A DNA stretch of 64,000 bases from Rhodobacteraceae bacterium 63075. GTDB taxonomy: Bacteria; Pseudomonadota; Alphaproteobacteria; Rhodobacterales; Rhodobacteraceae. How positions within the stretch are numbered: position 1 is the first letter of the stretch; every line of letters begins with the position of its first letter. The stretch is taken from assembly GCA_003417655.1 (NCBI GenBank), contig QVMW01000002.1, positions 124,001 through 188,000 on the forward strand. The letters run 5' to 3'. The position numbers and the translations under genes were made by a program. Shown here one piece after another: positions 26,180 through 35,539 of the stretch. A model generated the notes under the pieces. The model ran no database searches. It was not told the DNA's origin and was given only the letters and a program-made list of their open reading frames with translations.

Positions 26180-27377
26180 CGCGCCTTGCTTCATCAAATC
26201 CGATCCGCCGTGCCAGAGGTGCCGACGACATTCCGTGCAGGAGAATTGACAGGAAAACCGTCAATGACACACAGGCCAGCAGCGCGTCTTCTCCCGGCAG
26301 ATCGAACTGGTCCATCATCAGCAGGGTGAACAGGATCGAGGCCAACCCCCGCGGCCCGAACCAGCCCAGAAACAGCTTCTCCCGCAAGCCAAGGCCGCTT
26401 CCGGTCAGAGACAGCACGATCGGTATGACACGCACCAGCGTGAGAAAAAGCACCGCAAGCAGCACGGTCGAAAAACCGGCATGCGCCAACCCGTCCGGCA
26501 ACAGGAAAGCCCCGAACACAAGAAAGGCTGACATGGTCAGTAGCTGCCCCGCGCCGTCCATGAACTCAGAAATGAAATGAATCGCGTGCCGGTAGGTGTT
26601 GCCAAAGACCATCCCGGCGACGAATGCGGCCATGAAGCCGTTGCCATCTATCGCATCGGCCAGGAGATAGGCGGCAAAAGCCGTCACGAGAAAAACCACG
26701 GCACCGGCCGATTCAAGCATGTAGCCCCTGTCTTGCGCCCAGTCCATTGCGCGGGCCGAAAGCCAGCCGACGGCGATCCCCGCGAGCGGCCCGAGAATCA
26801 CTTCGATCAGCGCATCGAGCGCGAGGCTTCCCGGCCCGCCGTCGCCCAGCGCAGAGGATGCGAGCATCGCGCTCAAAAGCACGATGGGAAAGACCAGCCC
26901 GTCGTTCAGCCCGCTTTCCACGTTGATTGTCTCGCCGAGATGTTCGGGAACATCGGGGCTGGCCACGACCGATTGTCCGAGCGCCGCATCGGTTGGCGTC
27001 AACACAGCCGCGGTCAGGAGCGCCGTGGCCAGCCCCGAGGCCGGATTGAGCCAAAAGGCGAAAGCCGTGCCAAGCGCGAGTGTCAGCGGCATTCCGATCA
27101 CCAGCATGCTCGCAGGAATCTGCCATTCCAGAACGAGCCGCCGAAACCGGACCCGGCTTGCATCCGAAAAGAGCAAGAGGATCAGCGTGATCTCGGCCAG
27201 ACCCACCTTTGCCCCGTCGGCGACGGCTGGCGGCACTGCCTCCCTGAGAGGCTGCGACAGGGCAAGGCCAAGCGCCGTGAACAGGATAGGAAGGGTCAGG
27301 ATGCTCTTCGAAATCGACTTGCTGAACAGCGAATAGACCGCGAAGGCGAGAAGAATTGCGAGCGCCATCACGGACAT
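26172..27377 (-). CDS. CPA1-type cation/proton antiporter
   Basis: A 401-residue protein with about twelve membrane segments. The ion-binding Asp pair region reads NVESGLNDGLVFPIVL, like CPA1 proteins, and LTPTDAALGQSVVASPDVP matches the first conserved block. The first 115 codons of the longer open frame are antisense noise to SelO, so the start is MSVMALAILL at 27377, four bases after the SelO stop. Likely exchanges Na+ or K+ for H+. Confidence 0.88.
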   Translation of the reverse strand: MSVMALAILLAFAVYSLFSKSISKSILTLPILFTALGLALSQPLREAVPPAVADGAKVGLAEITLILLLFSDASRVRFRRLVLEWQIPASMLVIGMPLTLALGTAFAFWLNPASGLATALLTAAVLTPTDAALGQSVVASPDVPEHLGETINVESGLNDGLVFPIVLLSAMLASSALGDGGPGSLALDALIEVILGPLAGIAVGWLSARAMDWAQDRGYMLESAGAVVFLVTAFAAYLLADAIDGNGFMAAFVAGMVFGNTYRHAIHFISEFMDGAGQLLTMSAFLVFGAFLLPDGLAHAGFSTVLLAVLFLTLVRVIPIVLSLTGSGLGLREKLFLGWFGPRGLASILFTLLMMDQFDLPGEDALLACVSLTVFLSILLHGMSSAPLARRIGFDEARRDE

Positions 27378-27381
27378 GGCG

Positions 27382-28986
27382 TCAGGTGCCGCAATATGTC
27401 GTGTAACGCCCGAAGCTTTCCGGCGCGGGTGCCGCAAAGGCTTCGGCTCCCGGCTGCTCGGAGAAGGGTGCCGAGAGCACACCCAGCAGCCTGTCAAAGG
27501 GGCCCATATCCCCCTGCCGCGCGGCATCAAGCGCATCTTCGACCAGGTGATTGCGCGGAATGTAGATCGGGTTGACGCGCTCCATCGCCTCGGCGCGCTC
27601 CTGCGCGGCGACCGGTTCGGCGGCCAGTCGCTTCTTGTACAGCTCTGCCCATATATCAAACGCCGCCGGGTCATCGAAAAGCGCGCGCGCCGGGGACTCA
27701 TCGCCCCGCACCATTTGCGCAAGCGCCCGGAAAAGCCCGGTAAAATCGACGTTCTGCCCCTCTGCCGAGGTTAACAGCCCTGTTGTCAGGTCAATGTCTT
27801 CCGCTTGGGGCTCGAAGAGCCCCAGCTTGCCGCGCATACCATCAAGCCAGGCCTCCTCATAAAGCGCCGGAAACTGATTAAGCACTTCTGTAAGCTTCGC
27901 AATCGCATCGTCACTGTCGTCGGGATTCACCAGATCAACAAGCGTCTCGGCGAACCGCGAGAGGTTCCACTGCATGATCGCGGGCTGGTTTGCGTAAGCA
28001 TAGCGCCCATGCGCATCGATGGAGCTGAATACGGCTTTCGGGCTGTAGCTGTCGATGAAGGCGCAGGGGCCATAGTCGATCGTCTCCCCGGAAATCGTCG
28101 TGTTGTCCGTGTTCATCACCCCATGGACGAAGCCCACATTCATCCATTTGGCAACCAGATCCGCCTGCCTTTTGCTCACGCGGCGGAAAAGATCGAGATA
28201 GGGCATTTCACTTTGTGCAAGCTCTGGATAATGCCGCGTGATCGCATAATCGGCGAGCTGCCTGACCTTGGCCGTCTCGCCGCGCGCCGCAAAGAACTGG
28301 AACGTGCCCACGCGCAGGTGAGAGGCCGCTACGCGCGCCAGCACCGCGCCCTCTTCGGGACCCGTGTCCCGGAGAACCTTCTCGCCGGTCGTCGCTGCTG
28401 CCAGCGCGCGGGTCGTCGGGATACCCAGCGCATGCATTGCCTCGCCCATGAGGTATTCGCGCAGCACGGGGCCGAGCACAGCCTTGCCGTCGCCCCCCCG
28501 CGAGAAGGGCGTGCGGCCGGACCCTTTGAGATGCAGGTCACGCCGTTCCTTGTCCGGTCCGACAAGCTCACCGAGCAGCAGCGCACGCCCGTCGCCGAGC
28601 TGGGGTGAGAAACCGCCGAACTGGTGCCCGGCATAGACCATCGCGAGCGGGACGGCGCTATCGGGCGCTGCTGCGCCTGTCAGAAGCCTCGCGCCGCCCT
28701 CGCCTTTCAATAGCTCAGGATCGAGGCCAAGCTCATCAGCCAGTTCATGGTTGAGCCGCAGCACTTCCGGCTTGGGTGCCTTCGCACCCTCCCAAGGCAC
28801 GAAAAACCCCTCCATCTGGGCGGCGAAACTGTTCTCGAAGTCGATATCGGGCAATTCGGTCAAGAGGCGATCCTGTGGCTCGGCGGTTGGGTCTCGGGTG
28901 ACTACGGCTTCAATATAGGTCCCAATGGCAATTCCCCCAAGCCTTGGCCTGACCTCTCTGGCAGTCACTTCAGAGCGCAGGCACAC
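27382..28986 (-). CDS. selO: Protein adenylyltransferase SelO (YdiU family)
   Basis: SelO is a pseudokinase-fold enzyme that transfers AMP to serine, threonine or tyrosine of target proteins, linked to redox control. Family blocks are intact: HQFGGFSPQLGDGRALLLGE, LKGSGRTPFSRGGDGKAVLG, GVMNTDNTTISGETIDYGPC and the C-terminal FGRYTTYCGT, where Cys replaces the selenocysteine of animals. Homology starts around DIDFENSF, residue 49, so the true start is uncertain: the GTG at 28986 overlaps the NnrU stop by 17 bases, and no better ATG is seen before the conserved region. Confidence 0.85.
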   Translation of the reverse strand: MCLRSEVTAREVRPRLGGIAIGTYIEAVVTRDPTAEPQDRLLTELPDIDFENSFAAQMEGFFVPWEGAKAPKPEVLRLNHELADELGLDPELLKGEGGARLLTGAAAPDSAVPLAMVYAGHQFGGFSPQLGDGRALLLGELVGPDKERRDLHLKGSGRTPFSRGGDGKAVLGPVLREYLMGEAMHALGIPTTRALAAATTGEKVLRDTGPEEGAVLARVAASHLRVGTFQFFAARGETAKVRQLADYAITRHYPELAQSEMPYLDLFRRVSKRQADLVAKWMNVGFVHGVMNTDNTTISGETIDYGPCAFIDSYSPKAVFSSIDAHGRYAYANQPAIMQWNLSRFAETLVDLVNPDDSDDAIAKLTEVLNQFPALYEEAWLDGMRGKLGLFEPQAEDIDLTTGLLTSAEGQNVDFTGLFRALAQMVRGDESPARALFDDPAAFDIWAELYKKRLAAEPVAAQERAEAMERVNPIYIPRNHLVEDALDAARQGDMGPFDRLLGVLSAPFSEQPGAEAFAAPAPESFGRYTTYCGT

Positions 28987-29638
28987 CTATGACAAACGGA
29001 TGGGCCCACAAGAGCACTGCAAAAACCACCACGCCGATCAACCCCCGCATGACGAATCCAGTCCATGACGAGGGCATAACAAGCCATGGCCCGGACTTGC
29101 GGGCGGTATCGAGCCTGTCCCATGTCTGAGCGCCAAGATCGCGCCGTTTGCGCCGGTCGACAAGGGCACGTCCGCCGAGCGCAAACGCGCCCAGCACCCC
29201 GAATAGCAGAACATGCGCCAGATCACCGTTGGGCAGCAGGTGGACACCTGCCCATAAGGCAAGCGCCAGCAGGACCGGATGCCGCATCCACCGCGTTATT
29301 CCCGGGCGGTGCGGGTCATAGGCGTCGTTCCGCGCCCCCCCGAAAGAAAACGGGTTCGGCCGCCCGATGGCGAAGGCGAGGATGAGGCAGACAGCGAGCA
29401 TCCCCAGATGCGCGGTCTGTCGCTGCCAGGGCAACTGGGGCCAAAGCTGAAGATAAGGTGCCTCGCCCGCACCCCAGACCAAAAGCGCCAGCATCATCAC
29501 CGACAGGGCAGAATAGATCAGGCCGAAACCGCGCGCTCCGAGTCGTCGAATCACCCGCGATTTGACCGCTGGCCGCACCGGGACCGAATGCGTCAGGAAG
29601 AACGCGGCGAAGATGGCCGCATAGACCGTCCAACTCAT
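28970..29638 (-). CDS. nnrU: NnrU-family membrane protein
   Basis: A 222-residue protein with six membrane segments, resembling NnrU, which is needed for full nitric-oxide metabolism in Rhodobacter and Roseobacter, and related to isoprenylcysteine methyltransferase-like membrane proteins (GARNDAYDPHRPGITRWMRHPV). ATG at 29638 overlaps the nnrS stop (ATGA). The longer open frame upstream is discarded. Its place after nnrS in the nor cluster supports the name. Confidence 0.85.
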   Translation of the reverse strand: MSWTVYAAIFAAFFLTHSVPVRPAVKSRVIRRLGARGFGLIYSALSVMMLALLVWGAGEAPYLQLWPQLPWQRQTAHLGMLAVCLILAFAIGRPNPFSFGGARNDAYDPHRPGITRWMRHPVLLALALWAGVHLLPNGDLAHVLLFGVLGAFALGGRALVDRRKRRDLGAQTWDRLDTARKSGPWLVMPSSWTGFVMRGLIGVVVFAVLLWAHPFVIGVPAL

Positions 29639-30831
29639 CTGCGTCTCCCCGGCTTGGGCCGCATCAGCGATGGCCCGTAGGCCAGCGCGAAGCCCCCGAA
29701 CGCAACCAGCCATAGCAGGCCAGACAGGTAGCTCAGCTCATGGAACGTGGACCCGCCGAGACGCGCGAGCACCGAACCGAACAGGCAAAGATAGATCATC
29801 ACGGTCGCCTTTCCTGCGGTCAGGGCCTGACCGGTATGGCCCAGGGTTGCCCGGGTCATCACGGCCAGAGTCATTGCACCGATCCCGCCCGACATCCAAA
29901 CATGTTGTGCCGCAGCGGCCCCGAGAAGACCGTAGAGCTGAGCAAGCCCCATGGCAAAAGCGCCAAGCGGTATGAAAACATAGGCAATATGCAGGACCCA
30001 GACGAGCGGCTCACTGGCCGTCTGGTGGCCCTGCCACCTGCCGAGCCGCGCTGCGTGCAATATCCCGAAAGCGAGCAGCGCCACGCCGGTATGTGTTTCA
30101 TGTGGTTGCAGCACCCAGAGCGCGAGAATGGGAATACTCGCCAGAAGCACGAGCTTGTCGAAACGCTGCATCGGCGGCGCGGGCCGCGCGGGGTTGCCGT
30201 GTTGCGCCAGCCAATTTCGGGTAAATGACGGGATGATGCGCCCGCCGATCACAGCGATCATCAATAGAGCTGTCGCGAGGCCAAGCCTGAGGCCGATCCC
30301 TTGCGCCGGATAGCCGCCGGACAGGGCTTCAAGGTGAAACAGGCCATTGGCAAGAGTGAAGACCCCAAGCAGCGCGAGCACCATCAGGTTGCGCCAATTC
30401 TTGCCCGCGATGATTTCGCGCAGGATGAGCGCGGCGAGCACCAGCGGGAAGGCCAGGTCGATCACCGGCGCGAAGCCCGCGGGAATCAGCGCCGAGAACA
30501 GCACCGCGCACCGCCCCGCGACCCAGAGCGCGAAGAGCGCCGCCAACCTCCAGCCGACCATGGGCAATCGCCCGGTCCAGTTCGGAACCGCCGTCAACAG
30601 AAAGCCGGCGAGCACCGCGCCGAGATAGCCGAAGAGGAATTCGTGGGCATGCCATGACACCGGATCAAGACGTGTCGGGAGCGCGATGGCGCCCGAAATG
30701 GCCGAAAGCCACAACAGCATCGCCAGGGCGGCCCAGGCGGCCCCGAAAAGAAAGAAGGGCCGGAACCCGAAGCTGAAGAGCGCAGGCCCCTGCCACGCGC
30801 GCATTTGCTCCGCCGAGCTCGTCGCCATCAT
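29635..30831 (-). CDS. nnrS: NnrS family haem-copper membrane protein
   Basis: A 398-residue membrane protein with about twelve hydrophobic segments, very similar to NnrS: FRPFFLFGAAWAALAM, DPVSWHAHEFLFGYLGAVLAGFLLTAVPNWT and PSFTRNWLAQHG in the first half. NnrS protects cells against nitrosative stress and is haem- and copper-containing in Rhodobacter. It overlaps the DUF6522-like stop by 4 bases. Confidence 0.92.
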   Translation of the reverse strand: MMATSSAEQMRAWQGPALFSFGFRPFFLFGAAWAALAMLLWLSAISGAIALPTRLDPVSWHAHEFLFGYLGAVLAGFLLTAVPNWTGRLPMVGWRLAALFALWVAGRCAVLFSALIPAGFAPVIDLAFPLVLAALILREIIAGKNWRNLMVLALLGVFTLANGLFHLEALSGGYPAQGIGLRLGLATALLMIAVIGGRIIPSFTRNWLAQHGNPARPAPPMQRFDKLVLLASIPILALWVLQPHETHTGVALLAFGILHAARLGRWQGHQTASEPLVWVLHIAYVFIPLGAFAMGLAQLYGLLGAAAAQHVWMSGGIGAMTLAVMTRATLGHTGQALTAGKATVMIYLCLFGSVLARLGGSTFHELSYLSGLLWLVAFGGFALAYGPSLMRPKPGRRR

Positions 30832-31082
30832 CGCTCTCCCGTCTTCGTGCGCAGCGTCTTTAGGACCGTTCCATCCTCGCAGCAGGTCAGCCGCACGCGT
30901 GTTCCCGCGTGGAAGAAGGTGAGCCGCATCTTGCCCGCGTCCTCGCCTTCTCCGGTTTCAAACAGGCTGGTGATCCGACCATCGCGCATTCTGCCCTGGA
31001 CCGTTTCGGGCGTCAGTCCGAGCAGATCCGCCAAGTCTGCCGCGTCGATGATTGGCTGGCCATCTTGCATCTCGATTTTCAT
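30828..31082 (-). CDS. Small protein in the nor cluster (DUF6522-like)
   Basis: An 84-residue soluble protein (LADLLGLTPETVQGRMRDGRI, then a beta-rich tail with TRVRLTCCEDGTV). A helix-turn-helix-like start followed by a strand-rich end resembles what I recall as DUF6522, found near denitrification genes. Its ATG overlaps the upstream small gene and its stop overlaps the next start, so it is co-translated with both. Role unknown; the paired cysteines (CC) may respond to redox. Confidence 0.65.
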   Translation of the reverse strand: MKIEMQDGQPIIDAADLADLLGLTPETVQGRMRDGRITSLFETGEGEDAGKMRLTFFHAGTRVRLTCCEDGTVLKTLRTKTGER

Positions 31083-31318
31083 TGCACCCCGTCACTTTCT
31101 GCCTCGTCCATGAGGCCGCGAATGTGCCTGGCAAAATACCATGTTGCCGGGGCTCCGAAAAGACAGCCCAGCCCGAGGGACCACGCGGTGGATGCCACAG
31201 GTCCGCCCACCCAGCTGAAAATCAGCGAAGCGAAAAAGACGTTCACGGCCGCCGCTCCCGCCCCGAATGGATAGAGCGCGAGCGCGATCTGCCTGGTGGA
31301 CCAGCCCTGCCGCGTCAT
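31079..31318 (-). CDS. NnrT-like two-helix membrane protein
   Basis: A 79-residue protein with two membrane helices and the opening IALALYPFGAGAAAVNVFF, which fits my memory of Rhodobacter NnrT, encoded near nnrS/nnrU. Both ends overlap neighbours by 4 bases. Name tentative. Confidence 0.6.
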   Translation of the reverse strand: MTRQGWSTRQIALALYPFGAGAAAVNVFFASLIFSWVGGPVASTAWSLGLGCLFGAPATWYFARHIRGLMDEAESDGVQ

Positions 31319-31491
31319 CGGCGCGAGACCAGCCTTTGCACCGCGATCATGGACCCGACGAGCGCAATGCAGGCCAAGGCATACCAGAACTCGGCGGTGG
31401 CGGACTGCGCCTGGGGAATGGGCCTGTCGAAACTCTCTGCCGCGGCTGGTGACGCGAGCAGCATCATGATGGGAAGGAAACGTCTGTGCAT
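31315..31491 (-). CDS. 58-residue exported or membrane protein directly after norD
   Basis: A short frame missed by length filters: MHRRFLPIMMLLASPAAAES is a signal-like start, the rest has one helix (ATAEFWYALACIALVGSMIAV) and ends in RLVSRR. Stop overlaps the next start by 4 bases (31315-31318) and its ATG lies 1 base from the norD stop. It could take the place of NorE/NorF small subunits, which are not seen elsewhere here; this is only a positional guess. Confidence 0.7.
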   Translation of the reverse strand: MHRRFLPIMMLLASPAAAESFDRPIPQAQSATAEFWYALACIALVGSMIAVQRLVSRR

Positions 31492-31492
31492 G

Positions 31493-33376
31493 TCAGTTCT
31501 CCAGTGTAAGACTGCGGTAGATGTCGGGCAGCGCCCGGGTCAGGCGCTCGGGATCGGGCAGCAGGGTGAACCCGCCACGCCCGAAGATGCGCGCGAACCA
31601 GTCTTGCCCGTCTTCGTCGATGATGATGCCGTGCACGCTTTGCCCTGCATTGCGCGCCTCGCGCACCGCCATGTGGCTGTCCTCGATGCCGTGCTGTCCC
31701 TCGTAGTGGTCGAGGTCATTCGGCTTGCCGTCTGTCAACACGATCAGGAGCTTGCGCGCGCTTGGCGCATCTGCAAGCCGGTCGCTCACGTGGCGAACCG
31801 CCGCGCCGAGGCGCGTGTAATGCCCGGGCTTCAGCGCCCCGATATTGGCTGTGATGTCAGTGGACATCGGGGTTTCGAAATCCTTGCAACGCGTCAGGAA
31901 CACACGATCGCGGCGCAGCGAGGAGAAGCCCCATATGCCAAGGCGGTCTCCGGCTGCATCGATGCCGCCCGCCAGAGCAGCCATTGCCTCGCGCGCCACG
32001 TCTATCACGCTCGTCTCGCCAATAGCCGCCTCGGTGGAGCGGGACGTGTCGATCAGGAAGGCGACCGACAGGTCTCGCTCGGTCTGGCGCGACGCCTGCC
32101 AGATGCGATCCGAACCGCGTCCTGTGGCGGCCAGATCTGCGCGAGCGGTGAGAAGCGCATCAAGATCAAGCTCCGAACCATCGACCTGCCGGGGTTGCAG
32201 GATACGACGGGGGCGCAGGGCCTCGAACTGGCGGCGCACCTCGCGCATCCGCCGTTCGTTAGGCTCGAACGGCGTTGTCCCGGGCTGTGCCGGCGCATCG
32301 AGGACGCGGCAATGATCGGGCATGTAGCTGCGGCTGCGGTGGTTCCATTCAGGATAGGTGAACTTGCCTGCCAGGGCTTCATGATCGCTGTCAGCCGGTG
32401 AAAGGTCGAGATGCAGGCGCAGCCGCGTGGCGGCCTTGCGGTCCTGCTTGGACAGGGTGATTTCGTCCTGATCGTCGGCCGCCTTCTGGGCGTTTTCTTC
32501 ATCGTCGTCATCAACGCTTCGGTTGATATTCATCGACTCCACCCATGACAGGATCGATTCGAAGCGATGGATGATGAAGCTGTCCTTGCGGTTCTGTTGT
32601 TCCTGGTCCTTGCGCCGTCCAAGCTTGCGGCGTGTGTGCGCCGCATCCGGCGGGGGCCCTGCCGGGTCGGCCTCTTCGGCATTGGCCAAATCGCCCAGAC
32701 CGGGCCGCGAGAACCTGAGCCAGATCGGAACCGGCGTGATCGGCATGTAGCCACGCGACGCAGGTGCAATCTGCAGGTCGGGCCCCGTCCCGCAAAGCTG
32801 ATGCCGAATGGCTGTCTCCAGCACGGCTTCCTGCGCCGGTCGCATGACATCCGGACGCGCGGCGACGCAGAGCTCTGCCATTCGCGTATAGCTCTCCCGA
32901 AGGCCCGGACAGGCGGCATAGGCCGCATCCGCCGCGGTCGCGTTGGTGCGAATCTGCTCGCAATCCAGCGCCGGGCCATCGCCGGTCAGATCGGCGCGAG
33001 AAAGATCCGCGCAGGCTGCCAGAGCCGTCAGCCAGAAATAGGCCGCTCGATTGAGCGCTTTCTCGGGAAAGACGGCCATGACAGGCGGAAGCGTAAGACG
33101 TTCACCATCGAAGGTGGGCCTCCACTCGCGGTCCCGCTCCGCGCCCAGCTTGCGCCGCAACGGCCTGCGATGGCGTGCGAGTGTCGCAGGAGCCTCGCTC
33201 AACTCCACGCCCGGCGCGCCGCCCAATGCGCGAAGAAGCACGGCAAGGCTTGGCCGGACAGAGGCAAGCGAGACGCCCGCCTCGGGATAGGACACCTCGG
33301 CCCCAAGGCCGCTGGCCATGTCATGCCAGATATTGCCGACAGTCTCTTCAGGTTCCATCAGGTCGAGCAGGTGCAT
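31493..33376 (-). CDS. norD: NO reductase activation protein NorD
   Basis: NorD is needed to load or activate NO reductase together with NorQ. The 627-residue protein has a poorly conserved N-terminal part, a charged middle (NRSVDDDDEENAQKAADD) and a C-terminal von Willebrand A domain with the metal site DTSRSTEAAIG. It follows norQ with 4 bases between. Length is standard. Confidence 0.94.
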   Translation of the reverse strand: MHLLDLMEPEETVGNIWHDMASGLGAEVSYPEAGVSLASVRPSLAVLLRALGGAPGVELSEAPATLARHRRPLRRKLGAERDREWRPTFDGERLTLPPVMAVFPEKALNRAAYFWLTALAACADLSRADLTGDGPALDCEQIRTNATAADAAYAACPGLRESYTRMAELCVAARPDVMRPAQEAVLETAIRHQLCGTGPDLQIAPASRGYMPITPVPIWLRFSRPGLGDLANAEEADPAGPPPDAAHTRRKLGRRKDQEQQNRKDSFIIHRFESILSWVESMNINRSVDDDDEENAQKAADDQDEITLSKQDRKAATRLRLHLDLSPADSDHEALAGKFTYPEWNHRSRSYMPDHCRVLDAPAQPGTTPFEPNERRMREVRRQFEALRPRRILQPRQVDGSELDLDALLTARADLAATGRGSDRIWQASRQTERDLSVAFLIDTSRSTEAAIGETSVIDVAREAMAALAGGIDAAGDRLGIWGFSSLRRDRVFLTRCKDFETPMSTDITANIGALKPGHYTRLGAAVRHVSDRLADAPSARKLLIVLTDGKPNDLDHYEGQHGIEDSHMAVREARNAGQSVHGIIIDEDGQDWFARIFGRGGFTLLPDPERLTRALPDIYRSLTLEN

Positions 33377-33380
33377 GACG

Positions 33381-34175
33381 CTATCCGTAGATCGTGGTCA
33401 CGAGATCGCGCAGCGCCTGCTGCACGTCCGGCTCATCGCTCAGGGGTTCGATGACGGCGGCTTCCAGCGCCTGGTCGACACCCGTTCCGCCGGCCATCAA
33501 GGTGGCCGCGTAGATCAGCAACCGGGTCGAGACACCCTCCTCGAGATCCATGCCCGACAGGCGCCGGATCCGTCCCGCAAGCTGAACCAGCGGCGCGACA
33601 CGCGCAGGTTCGAGCCGGCTTTCCGCCGCCACGACCGCGATCTCGGCCTCGGGCTTGGGAAAGTCGAAGGAGATCGACAGGAAGCGTTGCCGCGTGGAGG
33701 GCTTGAGGCGTTTGAGCACGTTCTGATAGCCCGGGTTGTAAGAGGCCACGAGCATGAACCCTTCTGGCGCCACCAGCTCCTCGCCGGTCCTGTCTATCAT
33801 CAATGTCCGGCGCGTATCCGTCAGCGGGTGCAACACCACGGTGACATCCTTGCGCGCTTCCACCACCTCGTCGAGATAGCAGATCCCGCCCTCGCGCACG
33901 GCGCGGGTGAGCGGGCCGTCGACCCAGACGGTCTCGCCGCCCTTGAGCAGGTAGCGCCCGATAAGATCGGCGGCGCTCAGATCGTCATGGCAGGCCACGG
34001 TATAAAGCGGCTTGCCCAGCTTCGCGGCCATATGCTCGACGAAGCGGGTCTTGCCGCAGCCGGTCGGCCCCTTCAAAAGAAGGGGCAAACCGTTTTCATA
34101 TGCCGTCTCGAACAGGTCGCATTCGCGGCCCGTCGGTTGATAGAACGGCAGGGTCGGTGTGGTTTGCATGTTCAT
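33381..34175 (-). CDS. norQ: NO reductase activation ATPase NorQ (MoxR-type AAA+)
   Basis: A 264-residue AAA+ ATPase that matures cNor. Walker A is GPTGCGKTRFVEH, Walker B follows in ICYLDEVVEAR, and the sensor region LVASYNPGYQ is present. Placed between norB (3 bases) and norD (4 bases). Confidence 0.95.
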   Translation of the reverse strand: MNMQTTPTLPFYQPTGRECDLFETAYENGLPLLLKGPTGCGKTRFVEHMAAKLGKPLYTVACHDDLSAADLIGRYLLKGGETVWVDGPLTRAVREGGICYLDEVVEARKDVTVVLHPLTDTRRTLMIDRTGEELVAPEGFMLVASYNPGYQNVLKRLKPSTRQRFLSISFDFPKPEAEIAVVAAESRLEPARVAPLVQLAGRIRRLSGMDLEEGVSTRLLIYAATLMAGGTGVDQALEAAVIEPLSDEPDVQQALRDLVTTIYG

Positions 34176-34178
34176 GGC

Positions 34179-35528
34179 TCACTCTCCGGGAACAGGGTTG
34201 GCCGGGCCGGGCTCGATCAGCTCGCGCTTGCGCACGACCATGATCGAATAGATGAACAGCAGCGCCCCGATCACAACGGCGGCCCCCGCGCCGAAGCGCA
34301 TCAGGTAGAAGACCGACAGGCTGTCCTGCACCTCCATGTAATAGTCACCGATGACGCGCTGCATGTGCGTCTGGATCGTGCCTGCGAAGGTCAGAACGAA
34401 GGTCATGAAAGCCATGCCGCCGGTCATCAGCCAGAAGCTGGCCATGTTCAGGACCTGGTTGTATGGCGCGCGGCCCCGCAGCATCGGCATCGCGTATGTG
34501 AAGACCGCAAGGTTCAGCGCCACGTAAGCGCCATAGAAGGCCAGGTGGCCGTGGGCGGCGGTGATCTGCGTGCCGTGGCTGTAGAAGTTCACCCCGTGCA
34601 AGGTATGCAGGAAGCCCCAGACGCCCGCGCCGAAGAAGGCCACCGTGGAGGAGCCCAGCGACCACAAGAGCGCGGCCTTGTTGGGGTGGTTCTTGCGGCC
34701 CTTCCAGACCATGACGAAGGCAAAGGACATCATCAGGAAGAAGGGGATCACCTCGAAGGTCGAGAAGATCGAGCCGACCCACTGCCAGTAGCCCGGCAGG
34801 CCGATCCAGTAGAAATGGTGCCCGGTGCCCAGAATGCCCGAGAAGAGCGCCGTCGCGACGATGACATAGAGCCATTTCTCGACCACCTCGCGGTCCACGC
34901 CCGTGAGCTTGAGCAGCAGGAAGGCGAGGATCGCCGCCATGACCAGCTCCCAAGTCGCCTCGACCCAGAGATGCACGACAAACCACCAGTACATCTTGTC
35001 GAGGCTCAGGTTGTCGGGGTTGATGAAGGCGAAGATCCAAAGGAGCGACAGCAGCCACAGGCCCATGAGCAGGACACCGGTGATCGCCGTCTTCTTGCCC
35101 GAGAGCACGGTCATAGAGATGTTGATCAGGAAGATGACCGCGGCGACAAGAATGCCGAACTTGACCCAGAGGGGCTGTTCGAGGAACTCACGGCCCCCGT
35201 GGATCCCCACGAGATAGGAGCCAACAGCGCCGAGCGTGCCGACGAGCAGGATGATGAGCTGGATATAGGCCAGCTTGACCGACCAGATCTCGCGTTCGCT
35301 CTCCTCGGGAATGAGGTAGAACGCCGCGCCGAAGAAGCCCAGCAAGAGCCAGACGATGAGCGCGTTGGTGTGGATCATGCGAATGATGTTGAAGGGTAGA
35401 AGCTCGGCCAGGAAATTGGGCGAGACATAGACCCAGCCAGCCAGCAGACCCCCCAGAACCTGGATCGCGAAAAGAGCCATGGCCGATACGAAGTACCAGT
35501 AGGCGACGGATTGTGATTGATATTTCAT
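34179..35528 (-). CDS. norB: Nitric oxide reductase large subunit NorB
   Basis: NorB reduces two NO to N2O at a haem b3/Fe centre in the inner membrane. Twelve membrane segments; metal-binding residues are visible: His in WWFVVHLWVEATWEL with the nearby Glu, HH in GTGHHFYWIG, and the two His of AAHGHLAFYG for the haems. It follows norC by 11 bases. No N-terminal quinol-binding extension is present, so this is the cytochrome c-dependent type (cNor). Confidence 0.97.
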   Translation of the reverse strand: MKYQSQSVAYWYFVSAMALFAIQVLGGLLAGWVYVSPNFLAELLPFNIIRMIHTNALIVWLLLGFFGAAFYLIPEESEREIWSVKLAYIQLIILLVGTLGAVGSYLVGIHGGREFLEQPLWVKFGILVAAVIFLINISMTVLSGKKTAITGVLLMGLWLLSLLWIFAFINPDNLSLDKMYWWFVVHLWVEATWELVMAAILAFLLLKLTGVDREVVEKWLYVIVATALFSGILGTGHHFYWIGLPGYWQWVGSIFSTFEVIPFFLMMSFAFVMVWKGRKNHPNKAALLWSLGSSTVAFFGAGVWGFLHTLHGVNFYSHGTQITAAHGHLAFYGAYVALNLAVFTYAMPMLRGRAPYNQVLNMASFWLMTGGMAFMTFVLTFAGTIQTHMQRVIGDYYMEVQDSLSVFYLMRFGAGAAVVIGALLFIYSIMVVRKRELIEPGPANPVPGE

Positions 35529-35539
35529 GGGTTTTCTCC

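Noticed and set aside
26172..27722. Long N-terminal extension of the CPA1 antiporter
   Set aside because: The extra 115 codons are antisense to selO; membrane part begins at 27377.
33318..35399. 693-codon plus-strand frame
   Set aside because: Antisense to norB, norQ and part of norD.
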